From contig CANJRK010000011.1 of NCBI GenBank assembly GCA_947476765.1, positions 1 through 13,436 of the forward strand: DNA of 13,436 nt, read 5' to 3'. This DNA comes from Actinomycetota bacterium (GTDB lineage: Bacteria; Actinomycetota; Actinomycetes; S36-B12; UBA5976). This document shows, piece after piece, positions 8,301 through 13,436 of this stretch. Each line of letters begins with the position of its first letter. The stretch's first letter is position 1. Under the pieces are notes generated by a model, which did not search any database, was not told the origin of the DNA, and saw only the letters and a list, made by a program, of their open reading frames with translations. A program made the position numbers and the translations under genes.

Positions 8301-8804
8301 CAAGTCAACACGGTCAAACCCAAGTCGCGAAAGTTCACTTACGAGTTGGTCTAGGGCTAGGTCATCTCCAGTTGCAAAGTTCAGTGCCGGAATTTCGCCT
8401 AAACCAGCAACGATTGGCTGGATAAACGCGCGCGCACTAGTTACCAATACTGAGATCGGTCCAAGTTCATCGGGGTGGACTAACCGTCGCAACACCGCCA
8501 TGCGCCGGCCTACAGTATCGCTACTTGGACTCAAGCGTTCATGCGGCAAAGTTTCCCAGGCTGGAAAAATTGCAATGTTTTGGGCTGGCACAAAATCCTG
8601 TAAGACATTTGCATAATCTTGCGCAGCACGTTCGGTTGCTGCGATCAGCACAACTGGATAATTCTGGGCAACTGTTGCCGTCACGTATGAAATTGCTGAC
8701 TTTGGCAGCGCAAGGCGAAGGCTAACTTTGGCAGCTAAGTCAGAAATTGATTCTTGAATTACCTCATCTTGAGCAATCGCTTTGCTCACTGCTGCCAGCG
8801 TCAT
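5322..8804 (-). CDS. mfd: Mfd transcription-repair coupling factor
   Basis: Mfd binds RNA polymerase stalled at DNA lesions, pushes it off using ATP-driven translocation, and recruits UvrA. The 1160-residue protein is full length (E. coli about 1148). Domains in order are a UvrB-like N-terminal module (about 40-350; VRGGIVDLFPP at 177-187); the CarD-like RNA-polymerase interaction domain (about 481-590; SGDYVVHEQHGVGKYIE); and helicase lobe 1 with Walker A GDVGYGKT (640-647), DEEQ (741-744) and TMSATPIPRT (765-774). Lobe 2 follows with STTIIESGLDIPNA (879-892) and QLRGRVGRSRERG (910-922). The translocase/TRG region lies around 930-990, and the C-terminal UvrA-binding-type domain at about 1010-1150 (SYVPEERLRLEAYRRLADA). 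The start ATG 8802-8804 overlaps the cysQ stop in an ATGA, indicating coupled translation. All key motifs look intact. Confidence 0.98.
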   Translation of the reverse strand: MTLAAVSKAIAQDEVIQESISDLAAKVSLRLALPKSAISYVTATVAQNYPVVLIAATERAAQDYANVLQDFVPAQNIAIFPAWETLPHERLSPSSDTVGRRMAVLRRLVHPDELGPISVLVTSARAFIQPIVAGLGEIPALNFATGDDLALDQLVSELSRLGFDRVDLVDRRGQFAVRGGIVDLFPPAEEHPLRVEFWGDTVEEIRAFSIADQRSLGTAVDRVFATACRELLITDDVAKRAAKLAQQHPELAEILEKVAAGIATEGMESLIPVLVPKLELLIDVVNPKSVIIEAEPERLETRAHELVSTSAEFLEASWSNATSGNVTPIDLGASAFRDYRELREASSTFAWLGLSTLVGPQDQSPDFEQIRDYRSRVDEFATDIRTWWKAKQQVAVVMAGHGSTERLVATLMELGIPARQTDVLTAGLTEDVVEVTVGHLENGIHVKSANLVVVTEVDLFGSRDTTRDTRSLPSKRRSVIDPLTLKSGDYVVHEQHGVGKYIEMSQRTVANATREYLVIEYAASKRGQRGDRLYVPSDQLDQVTRYVGGEAPSLNRLGGGDWAATKSRARRAVRQIAGELIRLYAARMASKGFAFSSDTPWQRELEDAFEYVETPDQLVTIEEVKRDMENDVPMDRLVCGDVGYGKTEIAVRAAFKAVQDGKQVAILVPTTLLVQQHFETFSRRYAQFPVKLAALSRFQTDSQVREVIAGITDGTIDIVIGTHRLFNPEVRFKDLGLVIVDEEQRFGVEHKEHLKALRTNVDMLTMSATPIPRTLEMAVTGLREMSTIQTPPEERHPVLTTVGPYDEKFITAAIHRELIRDGQVFFVHNRVESINRVAAKLAELVPEARIAVAHGQMNEHTLEQIIVDFWEHKFDILVSTTIIESGLDIPNANTLIVDRAETFGLSQLHQLRGRVGRSRERGYAYFLYAPDRPLSENAHDRLSTIAAHTDLGSGMAVAMKDLEIRGAGNLLGGEQSGHIADVGFDLYVRLVGEAVAEVRSGGQIVVDEVVKVELPVDAHLPHSYVPEERLRLEAYRRLADARTLDDVTAVVEELADRYGTLPIPVETLVSIARLRVNLQAVGITEVIATSTSVKFSPVDLPDSRTLRLNRLYPGSVIKPATRTIVVPRTKGSLIGVAEKASDVDLVEWVSTWVATVVAAE

Positions 8805-9607
8805 TGTTGTGCCAGAGCAGAGACAATCGTTGCAGTTAATTCTTTGCGCGAAATCAAGATGTCTTTGACACGCAAATTAACTTGATTTAATTCAATTTCA
8901 TTTCCACTGCAGTCAGTAACCGCTAATCCATTGTGATTGGCGATACCCAAGGGCGCGGCTAAGTCCCATTCGTAAAATCCACCGGAATTAAAGTAAACAT
9001 CAGCGTGATCTGACAAGATCGCACCTACCTTGGCACCAACTGATCCCATTGGAATTACTTGAACTTGACCACGTTCTGGAAACTGCTTTTCCAGCGCTGA
9101 TACAACCGTTGCAAGTTCTCTAGGCGGCCGACTTCGAGAAACCAAAATTCGAATTGGATCACCTTGTGGTTGGTAGCGCTGGATGGGTTCATCCATTGAC
9201 CAAAGTTCGTTGCGAGCTGGAACTGAAACGCTGGCGGCACTTATCTTGCTGGCAAGATCTGAATCAGCTTGCCAGAGCGCTACATGAACTGCGAAGTCAT
9301 CTCCACCTGATGAATATTGCGCAGTGCCATCAAGCGGATCCACAATCCAAACACGATTTACCGAAAGGCGTTCGACTTCTAGATCGCCTTCTTCACTAAG
9401 GACCACATCATCTGGTCGGTGAATCGCGAACTGTTCCACTAAATAGTCGTGGGCGACTCGATCGCCTTCGCTTCCCAAGATTTCTTCGGCTAGTGCGGAC
9501 TGGGCGCTATCGGAGGAATGCGAAATTGTTGCAGCGTGCGTACGTAAACCAAGAAGTAAAGATCCGGTTTCCCGAGCTAACTTGCGGGCTAACTCGTGGT
9601 CGTTCAT
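8801..9607 (-). CDS. cysQ: CysQ-like 3'(2'),5'-bisphosphate nucleotidase (inositol monophosphatase superfamily)
   Basis: CysQ dephosphorylates 3'-phosphoadenosine 5'-phosphate (pAp) to AMP. pAp is a by-product of sulfate assimilation and of ACP turnover, and it inhibits some exoribonucleases. The 268-residue protein shows the Li+-sensitive phosphatase metal site: Glu72-Glu73 in VLSEEG, DPLDGT (90-95), and WDLAAP (214-219) with Asp215. The segments VSRSRPP (156-162), GSVGAK (188-193) and GGFYEWD (209-215) match the actinobacterial CysQ pattern (M. tuberculosis Rv2131c, from memory) better than generic inositol monophosphatases. The substrate could still be inositol phosphate or fructose bisphosphate. 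ATG 9605-9607 overlaps the pth stop by 4 nt (ATGA), and its own stop overlaps mfd in the same way, so translation is coupled on both sides. No SD is evident. Confidence 0.88.
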   Translation of the reverse strand: MNDHELARKLARETGSLLLGLRTHAATISHSSDSAQSALAEEILGSEGDRVAHDYLVEQFAIHRPDDVVLSEEGDLEVERLSVNRVWIVDPLDGTAQYSSGGDDFAVHVALWQADSDLASKISAASVSVPARNELWSMDEPIQRYQPQGDPIRILVSRSRPPRELATVVSALEKQFPERGQVQVIPMGSVGAKVGAILSDHADVYFNSGGFYEWDLAAPLGIANHNGLAVTDCSGNEIELNQVNLRVKDILISRKELTATIVSALAQQ

Positions 9608-10182
9608 GAGTTATACGCATTCTGGGCTGAAACTAATCCTTGGGTAATCAAACATTGCACAGCTTCGCAGCCTTGTGACTTTAATTCCGCAACCTGCGCA
9701 GATTCAGCAGCAGCAAAGTTTCGCAGCACAAAATCTGCCGGATCTTGTTGACCTGGTGGACGCCCAATACCCAGTCGAATGCGATGCCACTCTCCACTAT
9801 TAAATGCAGAGCGAATGGACTTCAAGCCATTGTGCCCATTGTCACCGCCGCCAAATTTAACACGAATCGCGGCAAGCGGGATATCAAGCTCGTCATGGAG
9901 TATCACAGTTTGTTCGAGCGGAACTTTATAAAAACTGGCCAGCGCTTTTACTGGACCGCCAGATTCGTTCATGTACGAAAGAGGCTTTACCAAGATTGCT
10001 TGAACGCCACCGATCCTAGTTTCGCAAACTTCAGCAAGAGCGCGTTTATGTCGCGTTAGTTTTCCAGAGCTCTGTGCGACTAGTTCGTCGATAACCATCG
10101 CGCCGATATTGTGGCGCGTAGATGCGTATGTGGGACCCGGATTACCGAGTCCCACAACAAGCCACGCACCGTTTTCGGACAC
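9604..10182 (-). CDS. pth: Peptidyl-tRNA hydrolase
   Basis: Pth cleaves peptidyl-tRNA dropped from ribosomes, recycling tRNA. From GTG 10180-10182 the protein is 192 residues, the family norm. The active-site residues all fall 4 positions after their E. coli numbers: Asn14 and His24 in GLGNPGPTYASTRHNIG (11-27), Asn72 in SYMNESGG, Asp97 in LHDELDIPL, and Asn118 in GGGDNGHNGLKS. The frame is open for another 64 codons upstream, but that stretch lies inside the Ala-rich end of rplY, is low in complexity and has no Pth similarity, so I reject it as coding in this frame. The chosen start lies 4 nt after the rplY stop; its SD is weak, so coupling to rplY is likely. The stop overlaps cysQ by 4 nt. 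Confidence 0.96.
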   Translation of the reverse strand: MSENGAWLVVGLGNPGPTYASTRHNIGAMVIDELVAQSSGKLTRHKRALAEVCETRIGGVQAILVKPLSYMNESGGPVKALASFYKVPLEQTVILHDELDIPLAAIRVKFGGGDNGHNGLKSIRSAFNSGEWHRIRLGIGRPPGQQDPADFVLRNFAAAESAQVAELKSQGCEAVQCLITQGLVSAQNAYNS

Positions 10183-10186
10183 GGTC

Positions 10187-10672
10187 TTACTCTGCAGATT
10201 CCTCTGCAGGAGCATCGCTGCTGTCAGTACCAGCACTTGCTGGTGCGTCACCGGCAGGAGCATCGCCTGAAGCATCAGCTTCAGCGCGAGCTGCAGCCTT
10301 AGATTCTGCATGCGCAATAGCTGCTGCTGATGCTTCTTCCTGGCGGGCATGAGCTTCGGCAGCTTCGCGCGCAAGTGAAGCAGCTTCGGCTGCAGTTACG
10401 TAAACCAAGTCAACATGTTCAATGCCACGAGTAACTGGATCAATCTGTAGATCGCGTGGCGCTACAGTTTCAGTTTTTCCATTGAGCACGATCTCTAGAG
10501 ATGTGACTTTCTTGCGCAGCGTTAAGCGCAAGGTGTGAGCGTCAAGCGCAATGTGGATAGGTGTGATGCCGTGGCCATAAACCACAGCTGGAACTTTGCC
10601 GTCACGGCGTAGGCGACGTGCGGCGCCCTTACCAAAATCTGAACGGGCTTCGGCGACTAATGCGTCACTCAT
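10187..10672 (-). CDS. rplY: Ribosomal protein L25 (Ctc type) with Ala/acidic tail
   Basis: L25 binds 5S rRNA in the 50S subunit; general-stress versions are called Ctc. Residues 1-92 are a full L25 domain (GKGAARRLRRDGKVPAVVYG at 14-33; RDLQIDPVTRGIEHVDLV at 73-90). Most actinobacterial L25 proteins then continue with a beta-rich TL5-type domain and exceed 190 residues. Here residues 93-161 are instead a low-complexity tail, with 29 of 69 residues Ala and 15 Asp/Glu, including the repeat GDAPAGDAPA. The tail begins as a probable charged helix and ends disordered. The start ATG 10670-10672 has a strong AGGAG 6 nt upstream. The gene heads the rplY-pth-cysQ-mfd group, 161 nt after prs, in an order common in Actinobacteria. 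Confidence 0.93.
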   Translation of the reverse strand: MSDALVAEARSDFGKGAARRLRRDGKVPAVVYGHGITPIHIALDAHTLRLTLRKKVTSLEIVLNGKTETVAPRDLQIDPVTRGIEHVDLVYVTAAEAASLAREAAEAHARQEEASAAAIAHAESKAAARAEADASGDAPAGDAPASAGTDSSDAPAEESAE

Positions 10673-10765
10673 GTATTTCTCCTCGAACTAGGTCATTGCT
10701 GGAAAGCTCCACAACGGACCTTCGTCGATAACGGCTTTTTAGGGCCCTCGCCGAGGAGCATCCCT

Positions 10766-10795
10766 AGATTAGCCCAAGTGTGGACATCTAACCAA
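10766..10795 (-). promoter_or_regulatory. Possible promoter for rplY-pth-cysQ-mfd
   Basis: In the 161-nt gap between prs and rplY, the minus strand has TTGGTT (10790-10795), an 18-nt spacer, and TAATCT (10766-10771). The latter fits the actinobacterial TANNNT -10 pattern; the -35 match is only 3 of 6. Downstream, the leader can pair AGGG...CTC with GAG..CCCT around 10741-10765. The strong SD before rplY and the long gap make a promoter here plausible. The exact site is uncertain. Confidence 0.33.
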
Positions 10796-10815
10796 AATCA
10801 GCCAAAAACCTTGGC
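10788..10815 (-). terminator. Weak hairpin downstream of prs
   Basis: On the minus strand, 18 nt after the prs stop, GCCAA-GGTTT-TTGGC forms a 5-bp stem (10801-10815) followed by TGATTTTGG. It could be a weak terminator for glmU-prs. The short stem and interrupted T run make it a poor candidate, and it abuts the putative -35 of the next promoter. Confidence 0.25.
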
Positions 10816-10833
10816 ATATTTCGACGGATTCAC

Positions 10834-11814
10834 TTACACGCCGACATGGTCGAACAAACTTGCAACCGAGCCTTCGTCAAAGACTTCTTTGATCGCGCGG
10901 GCAAGTAGCGGTGCAATTGGCAAGATGGTCAGATTTGAGAATTGATTTTCTACGGCAATTGGAAGTGTGTCAGTTACGACAACCTCACGAATTCCTGAAT
11001 CCTGCAGGCGTTGGGCTGCAGGTGAAGAGAAGATTCCATGAGTTGCGGTCACGATTACATCCGAGGCGCCATTTTGAAATAATGCTTCTGATGCTTTAAC
11101 TATTGTGCCGCCAGTGTCGATCATGTCATCAACAATTACACAAACGCGACCCTTAACATCACCGACTACTTCAAGAACCTTGGCTTCGTTTGGAACATCT
11201 GGATCGCGACGCTTATGCATGATGGCAAGCGGGGCACCTAAGATATCCGTCCAACGTTCCGCGACTCGGACTCGTCCTGCATCCGGAGACACAACTGTGA
11301 TTTTGTCGCGATCAACAGTGCGACCGACATGTGCGGCCAAAATTGGAAGTGCAAATAAGTGATCTACCGGGCCGTCGAAGAAACCTTGGATTTGCGCAGT
11401 GTGTAAGTCAACGCTCATCAATCGGTCGGCGCCGGCAGCAGCAAATAGATCTGCCATCAACCGTGCCGAGATTGGCTCGCGTCCAGCATGCTTTTTATCT
11501 TGTCGGGCGTAACCGTAAAACGGTGCCACAACTGTGATGCGCTTAGCTGAGGCGCGTTTTAGGGCATCAACCATGAGCAAGTGCTCCATGATCCACTCGT
11601 TGACTGGAGCTGCATGGGTTTGCAATACGAATACGTCACAACCGCGAATTGATTCTTCGAAGCGCACGAAAATTTCACCATTTGCAAAGTTATAAGCACG
11701 AGTTGGAACTAACTCAGTTCCTAAGTTGTCAGCGACTGCCTGCGCTAATTCAGGATGTGACCGGCCTGCGATAAGAACCATCCGCTTTGCATTGTTCTGC
11801 GTGATGCCAGTCAT
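10834..11814 (-). CDS. prs: Ribose-phosphate pyrophosphokinase (PRPP synthetase)
   Basis: This enzyme makes PRPP from ribose 5-phosphate and ATP, feeding purine, pyrimidine, His, Trp and NAD synthesis and, in actinobacteria, decaprenyl-phosphoryl-arabinose precursors in some lineages. It is 326 residues (class I length). Landmarks are NFANGEIFVRFEESIRG (42-58), the ATP-side flexible loop YGYARQDKKHAGREPIS (100-116), VDLHTAQIQGFF (135-146) with His138, and the PRPP-binding loop VIVDDMIDTGGT (226-237) with Asp229-Asp230. The start ATG 11812-11814 has AAGGAA about 6 nt upstream and lies 10 nt after the glmU stop, so the two genes are almost certainly co-transcribed, as is usual in Actinobacteria. 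All catalytic motifs are intact. Confidence 0.98.
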   Translation of the reverse strand: MTGITQNNAKRMVLIAGRSHPELAQAVADNLGTELVPTRAYNFANGEIFVRFEESIRGCDVFVLQTHAAPVNEWIMEHLLMVDALKRASAKRITVVAPFYGYARQDKKHAGREPISARLMADLFAAAGADRLMSVDLHTAQIQGFFDGPVDHLFALPILAAHVGRTVDRDKITVVSPDAGRVRVAERWTDILGAPLAIMHKRRDPDVPNEAKVLEVVGDVKGRVCVIVDDMIDTGGTIVKASEALFQNGASDVIVTATHGIFSSPAAQRLQDSGIREVVVTDTLPIAVENQFSNLTILPIAPLLARAIKEVFDEGSVASLFDHVGV

Positions 11815-11824
11815 CTAGTTTCCT

Positions 11825-13270
11825 TTACTTGGAGTTCTTATGGGATGAGTCTGCCAGTGCCGCTTGGGCTGAGTCACTACCGGGTCTGCGTCGAAGCACC
11901 CAATCCACAATGTTGCGCTGGCGGGCTCGGCCAACAGCCATCGATCCTGCGGGCACATCCTCAGTAATTACTGAGCCCGCTGCGGTGTAGGCGCCATCAC
12001 CGATAACCAAAGGCGCAACCAGCATGGTGTCACTTCCAATCCGAACGTGACTGCCGACCTGGGTGTGATGCTTTTCTTGGCCGTCATAGTTTACGAAAAC
12101 TGTGGCTGCCCCAATGTTGGTACCTTCGCCGATTGTGGCATCGCCAACATAGGAAAGGTGCGGAACTTTTGCATTAGGTCCCAAGTTTGCATTTTTCATC
12201 TCTACGAAGCCGCCCGCTTTTGCACCCGCGCCAAGGATTGTGCCTGGGCGTAAATACGTATATGGTCCAACGTTCGCACCTTCGCCAATTACTGCGCCAG
12301 TTGAGGTCGTTCTAACTACTGTGGCGCAGTGATCAACCACAGTGTCATGTAGCGAGCAATCAGGTCCAATGTTGGCACCATTGCGAATTATGCTAGTGCC
12401 GCTAATGGTGACGTTTGGCAAAATAGTTACATCAGATTCGAGCTCAACAGTTCGATCTATCCAAACTGTGGTTGGGTCAACCATGGTTACGCCAGCCAGC
12501 ATCCATTCATCACAAATTCGAGAACGAAGGACCGCTCCAGCTGCAGCAAGTTGTCGGCGGTCATTGACACCCAAAATGTTTTCTTCGGTAGTTACAACAG
12601 CAGCAACGCTATGGCCTTGGCCACGCAAAATTCCTAGAACATCAGTTAAGTACTGTTCTCCTTGCGAATTATCGGTAGCCAAATTTTCTAGCGCGGCCCT
12701 TAGCAAGTCAGCATCAAATGCATACACACCAGAGTTAACTTCAGCGATTGCAAGTTGCTCGTTAGTTGCATCTTTGTGTTCTACGATTTTTTCGATGCCA
12801 CCACTATCGCTACGGACAATACGCCCGTAGCCAGTCGGGTCGGCTAACTGTGCAGTTAGTACAGTGGCTGCGTTCCCAGATAACCCGGCGAGGGTATTTT
12901 GCATATCTGTAGCGGTAAGAAGTGGGGTGTCACCAGCCAAAACTAAAACTGGTCCAGATAACTTACCTAATTCAGCAAGTGCCACTTTTACCGCATGCCC
13001 GGTGCCATTTTGTTCGGCTTGGACTGCTGTTACAACTTTTGGATGGTTGGCCGCTAAATGTTCGTAAACCAATTCCTTGCCATGCCCAACTACAACTAAC
13101 GTGTTGGCGCTGCCAAGTGGAGCTACTGCAGCTAAAACATGATCTAGTAAAGCCATGCCTGCGACTTGGTGTAAAACTTTTGGCTTGGTTGATTTCATGC
13201 GAGTGCCAGCGCCAGCGGCTAACAAAATGATTGCGGCGGGCGGATTAGAGTGTGCGCCCGTTTTGTTCAC
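11825..13270 (-). CDS. glmU: Bifunctional GlmU: GlcN-1-P acetyltransferase / GlcNAc-1-P uridylyltransferase
   Basis: GlmU acetylates glucosamine-1-phosphate and then couples the product to UTP, giving UDP-GlcNAc for peptidoglycan and other glycans. It has 481 residues. The N-terminal Rossmann uridylyltransferase shows LLAAGAGTRMKSTKPKVLH (16-34), QNGTGHAV (87-94), AGDTPLL (112-118, metal-binding Asp114) and EVNSGVYAFD (177-186, Asn179). The C-terminal left-handed beta-helix acetyltransferase, from about 265, includes YLRPGT (339-344), the catalytic His371 in KVPHLSYVGDATIGEGTNIG (368-387) and VNYDG (393-397), plus an R-rich tail (460-462) that is probably disordered after about 465. The start is GTG 13268-13270 with a weak SD (TAGG). 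The overlapping ATG at 13270-13272 is out of frame and stops at once. It lies 26 nt after tRNA-Gln. Confidence 0.97.
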   Translation of the reverse strand: MNKTGAHSNPPAAIILLAAGAGTRMKSTKPKVLHQVAGMALLDHVLAAVAPLGSANTLVVVGHGKELVYEHLAANHPKVVTAVQAEQNGTGHAVKVALAELGKLSGPVLVLAGDTPLLTATDMQNTLAGLSGNAATVLTAQLADPTGYGRIVRSDSGGIEKIVEHKDATNEQLAIAEVNSGVYAFDADLLRAALENLATDNSQGEQYLTDVLGILRGQGHSVAAVVTTEENILGVNDRRQLAAAGAVLRSRICDEWMLAGVTMVDPTTVWIDRTVELESDVTILPNVTISGTSIIRNGANIGPDCSLHDTVVDHCATVVRTTSTGAVIGEGANVGPYTYLRPGTILGAGAKAGGFVEMKNANLGPNAKVPHLSYVGDATIGEGTNIGAATVFVNYDGQEKHHTQVGSHVRIGSDTMLVAPLVIGDGAYTAAGSVITEDVPAGSMAVGRARQRNIVDWVLRRRPGSDSAQAALADSSHKNSK

Positions 13271-13296
13271 ATACCTAGTTTACTGTCCTGGTGTTG

Positions 13297-13367
13297 CTCC
13301 CGGACGTGGATTCGAACCACGATAAGCACCTCCAAAGAGTGCTGTCCTGCCATTAGACGATCCGGGA
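13297..13367 (-). tRNA. tRNA-Gln (anticodon UUG)
   Basis: Reading the minus strand from 13367, the cloverleaf is complete. The acceptor is TCCCGGA/TCCGGGA with a weak U1-A72 pair, typical for glutamine tRNA. The D stem is GTC/GAC. The anticodon stem is GCACT/GGTGC (one T-G pair) with loop CTTTGGA, anticodon UUG. The T arm is CGTGG/CCACG with TTCGAAT, and the discriminator is G73. CCA is not encoded (CAA follows), so it must be added after transcription. The gene lies 26 nt before glmU on the same strand, an arrangement I recall near glmU in other actinobacteria. The tRNA may therefore be cut from a tRNA-glmU-prs transcript. In the 69 nt upstream (13368-13436) TAAGAT (13410-13415) fits a -10 element; its -35 would be near the window edge and is not clear. 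Confidence 0.95.
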
Positions 13368-13436
13368 AAGCAGTTAAGGTTTGCTTAAAAACACCTAACC
13401 CGCCTGCAAATCTTATGCGTTTAAGGGCTAGTTTCC

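Noticed and set aside
10200..10330. Short direct repeats near the 3' end of rplY as a possible repeat array
   Set aside because: The repeats are imperfect, irregularly spaced and fully explained by Ala/Asp/Pro codon runs in the L25 tail; they are not CRISPR-like.
10183..10374. N-terminal extension of Pth by 64 residues
   Set aside because: It lies wholly within rplY in another frame, is low complexity, and would make Pth about 60 residues too long. The GTG at 10182 gives the family length and residue spacing.
10741..10765. Leader of rplY as a riboswitch or ribosomal-protein autoregulatory element
   Set aside because: Only a small interrupted stem is visible and it matches no riboswitch core that I recognise; too weak to list as its own feature.
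12342..12830. Plus-strand open frame of 162 codons inside glmU
   Set aside because: It is antisense to a strongly conserved gene, rich in Ser/Thr/Arg as expected for a shadow frame, and has no recognisable domain or ribosome site. The other plus-strand frames were rejected for the same reason.

Overview
This window looks like a core, housekeeping stretch of an actinobacterial chromosome. Three things support that. The block eno - ftsB/divIC-like - DUF501 - ppx/gppA is characteristic of Actinobacteria, as is glmU - prs - rplY - pth. The proteins carry actinobacterial signatures (CysQ-type phosphatase, 1160-residue Mfd, short Ppx2-type phosphatase). GTG starts are frequent. G+C is moderate, intergenic gaps are short, and neighbouring genes often overlap. 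From that I infer a streamlined, moderate-GC actinobacterium such as a freshwater acI/Nanopelagicales-type lineage, but the taxon is not proven by the sequence.

Every gene is on the minus strand, so transcription runs from right to left. From the right edge: tRNA-Gln(UUG); glmU (UDP-GlcNAc synthesis); prs (PRPP synthesis); a 161-nt gap with a possible promoter; rplY (ribosomal protein L25/Ctc with an unusual Ala/acidic tail); pth (peptidyl-tRNA hydrolase); a cysQ-like pAp phosphatase; mfd (transcription-repair coupling factor); a SurA-N-type lipoprotein; mazG (NTP pyrophosphohydrolase); a 74-nt gap with a hairpin; eno (enolase); an FtsB/DivIC-like division protein; a DUF501 protein; ppx/gppA; a tRNA with a UAA (Leu) anticodon; and the 5' part of a BI-1/YccA-family membrane protein that runs off the left edge.

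Spacing suggests at least three co-transcribed groups: tRNA-Gln-glmU-prs; rplY-pth-cysQ-mfd-lipoprotein-mazG (two ATGA overlaps and several gaps of 4-35 nt); and eno-ftsB-DUF501-ppx, possibly reading into the tRNA. The shared theme is growth-linked maintenance: cell-wall and nucleotide precursors, translation upkeep, nucleotide sanitation, transcription-coupled repair, glycolysis and septation.

I found no mobile element, CRISPR array, toxin-antitoxin pair, defence system or plausible plus-strand gene, and I do not see a new multi-gene system here. The most unusual single item is the UAA-anticodon tRNA. It keeps leucine-type identity features but has a short 5-nt variable loop instead of the long arm usual for bacterial tRNA-Leu. 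Other points worth a look are the L25 protein lacking its C-terminal TL5-type domain, the MazG with an apparently decayed second domain, and the position of cysQ between pth and mfd.
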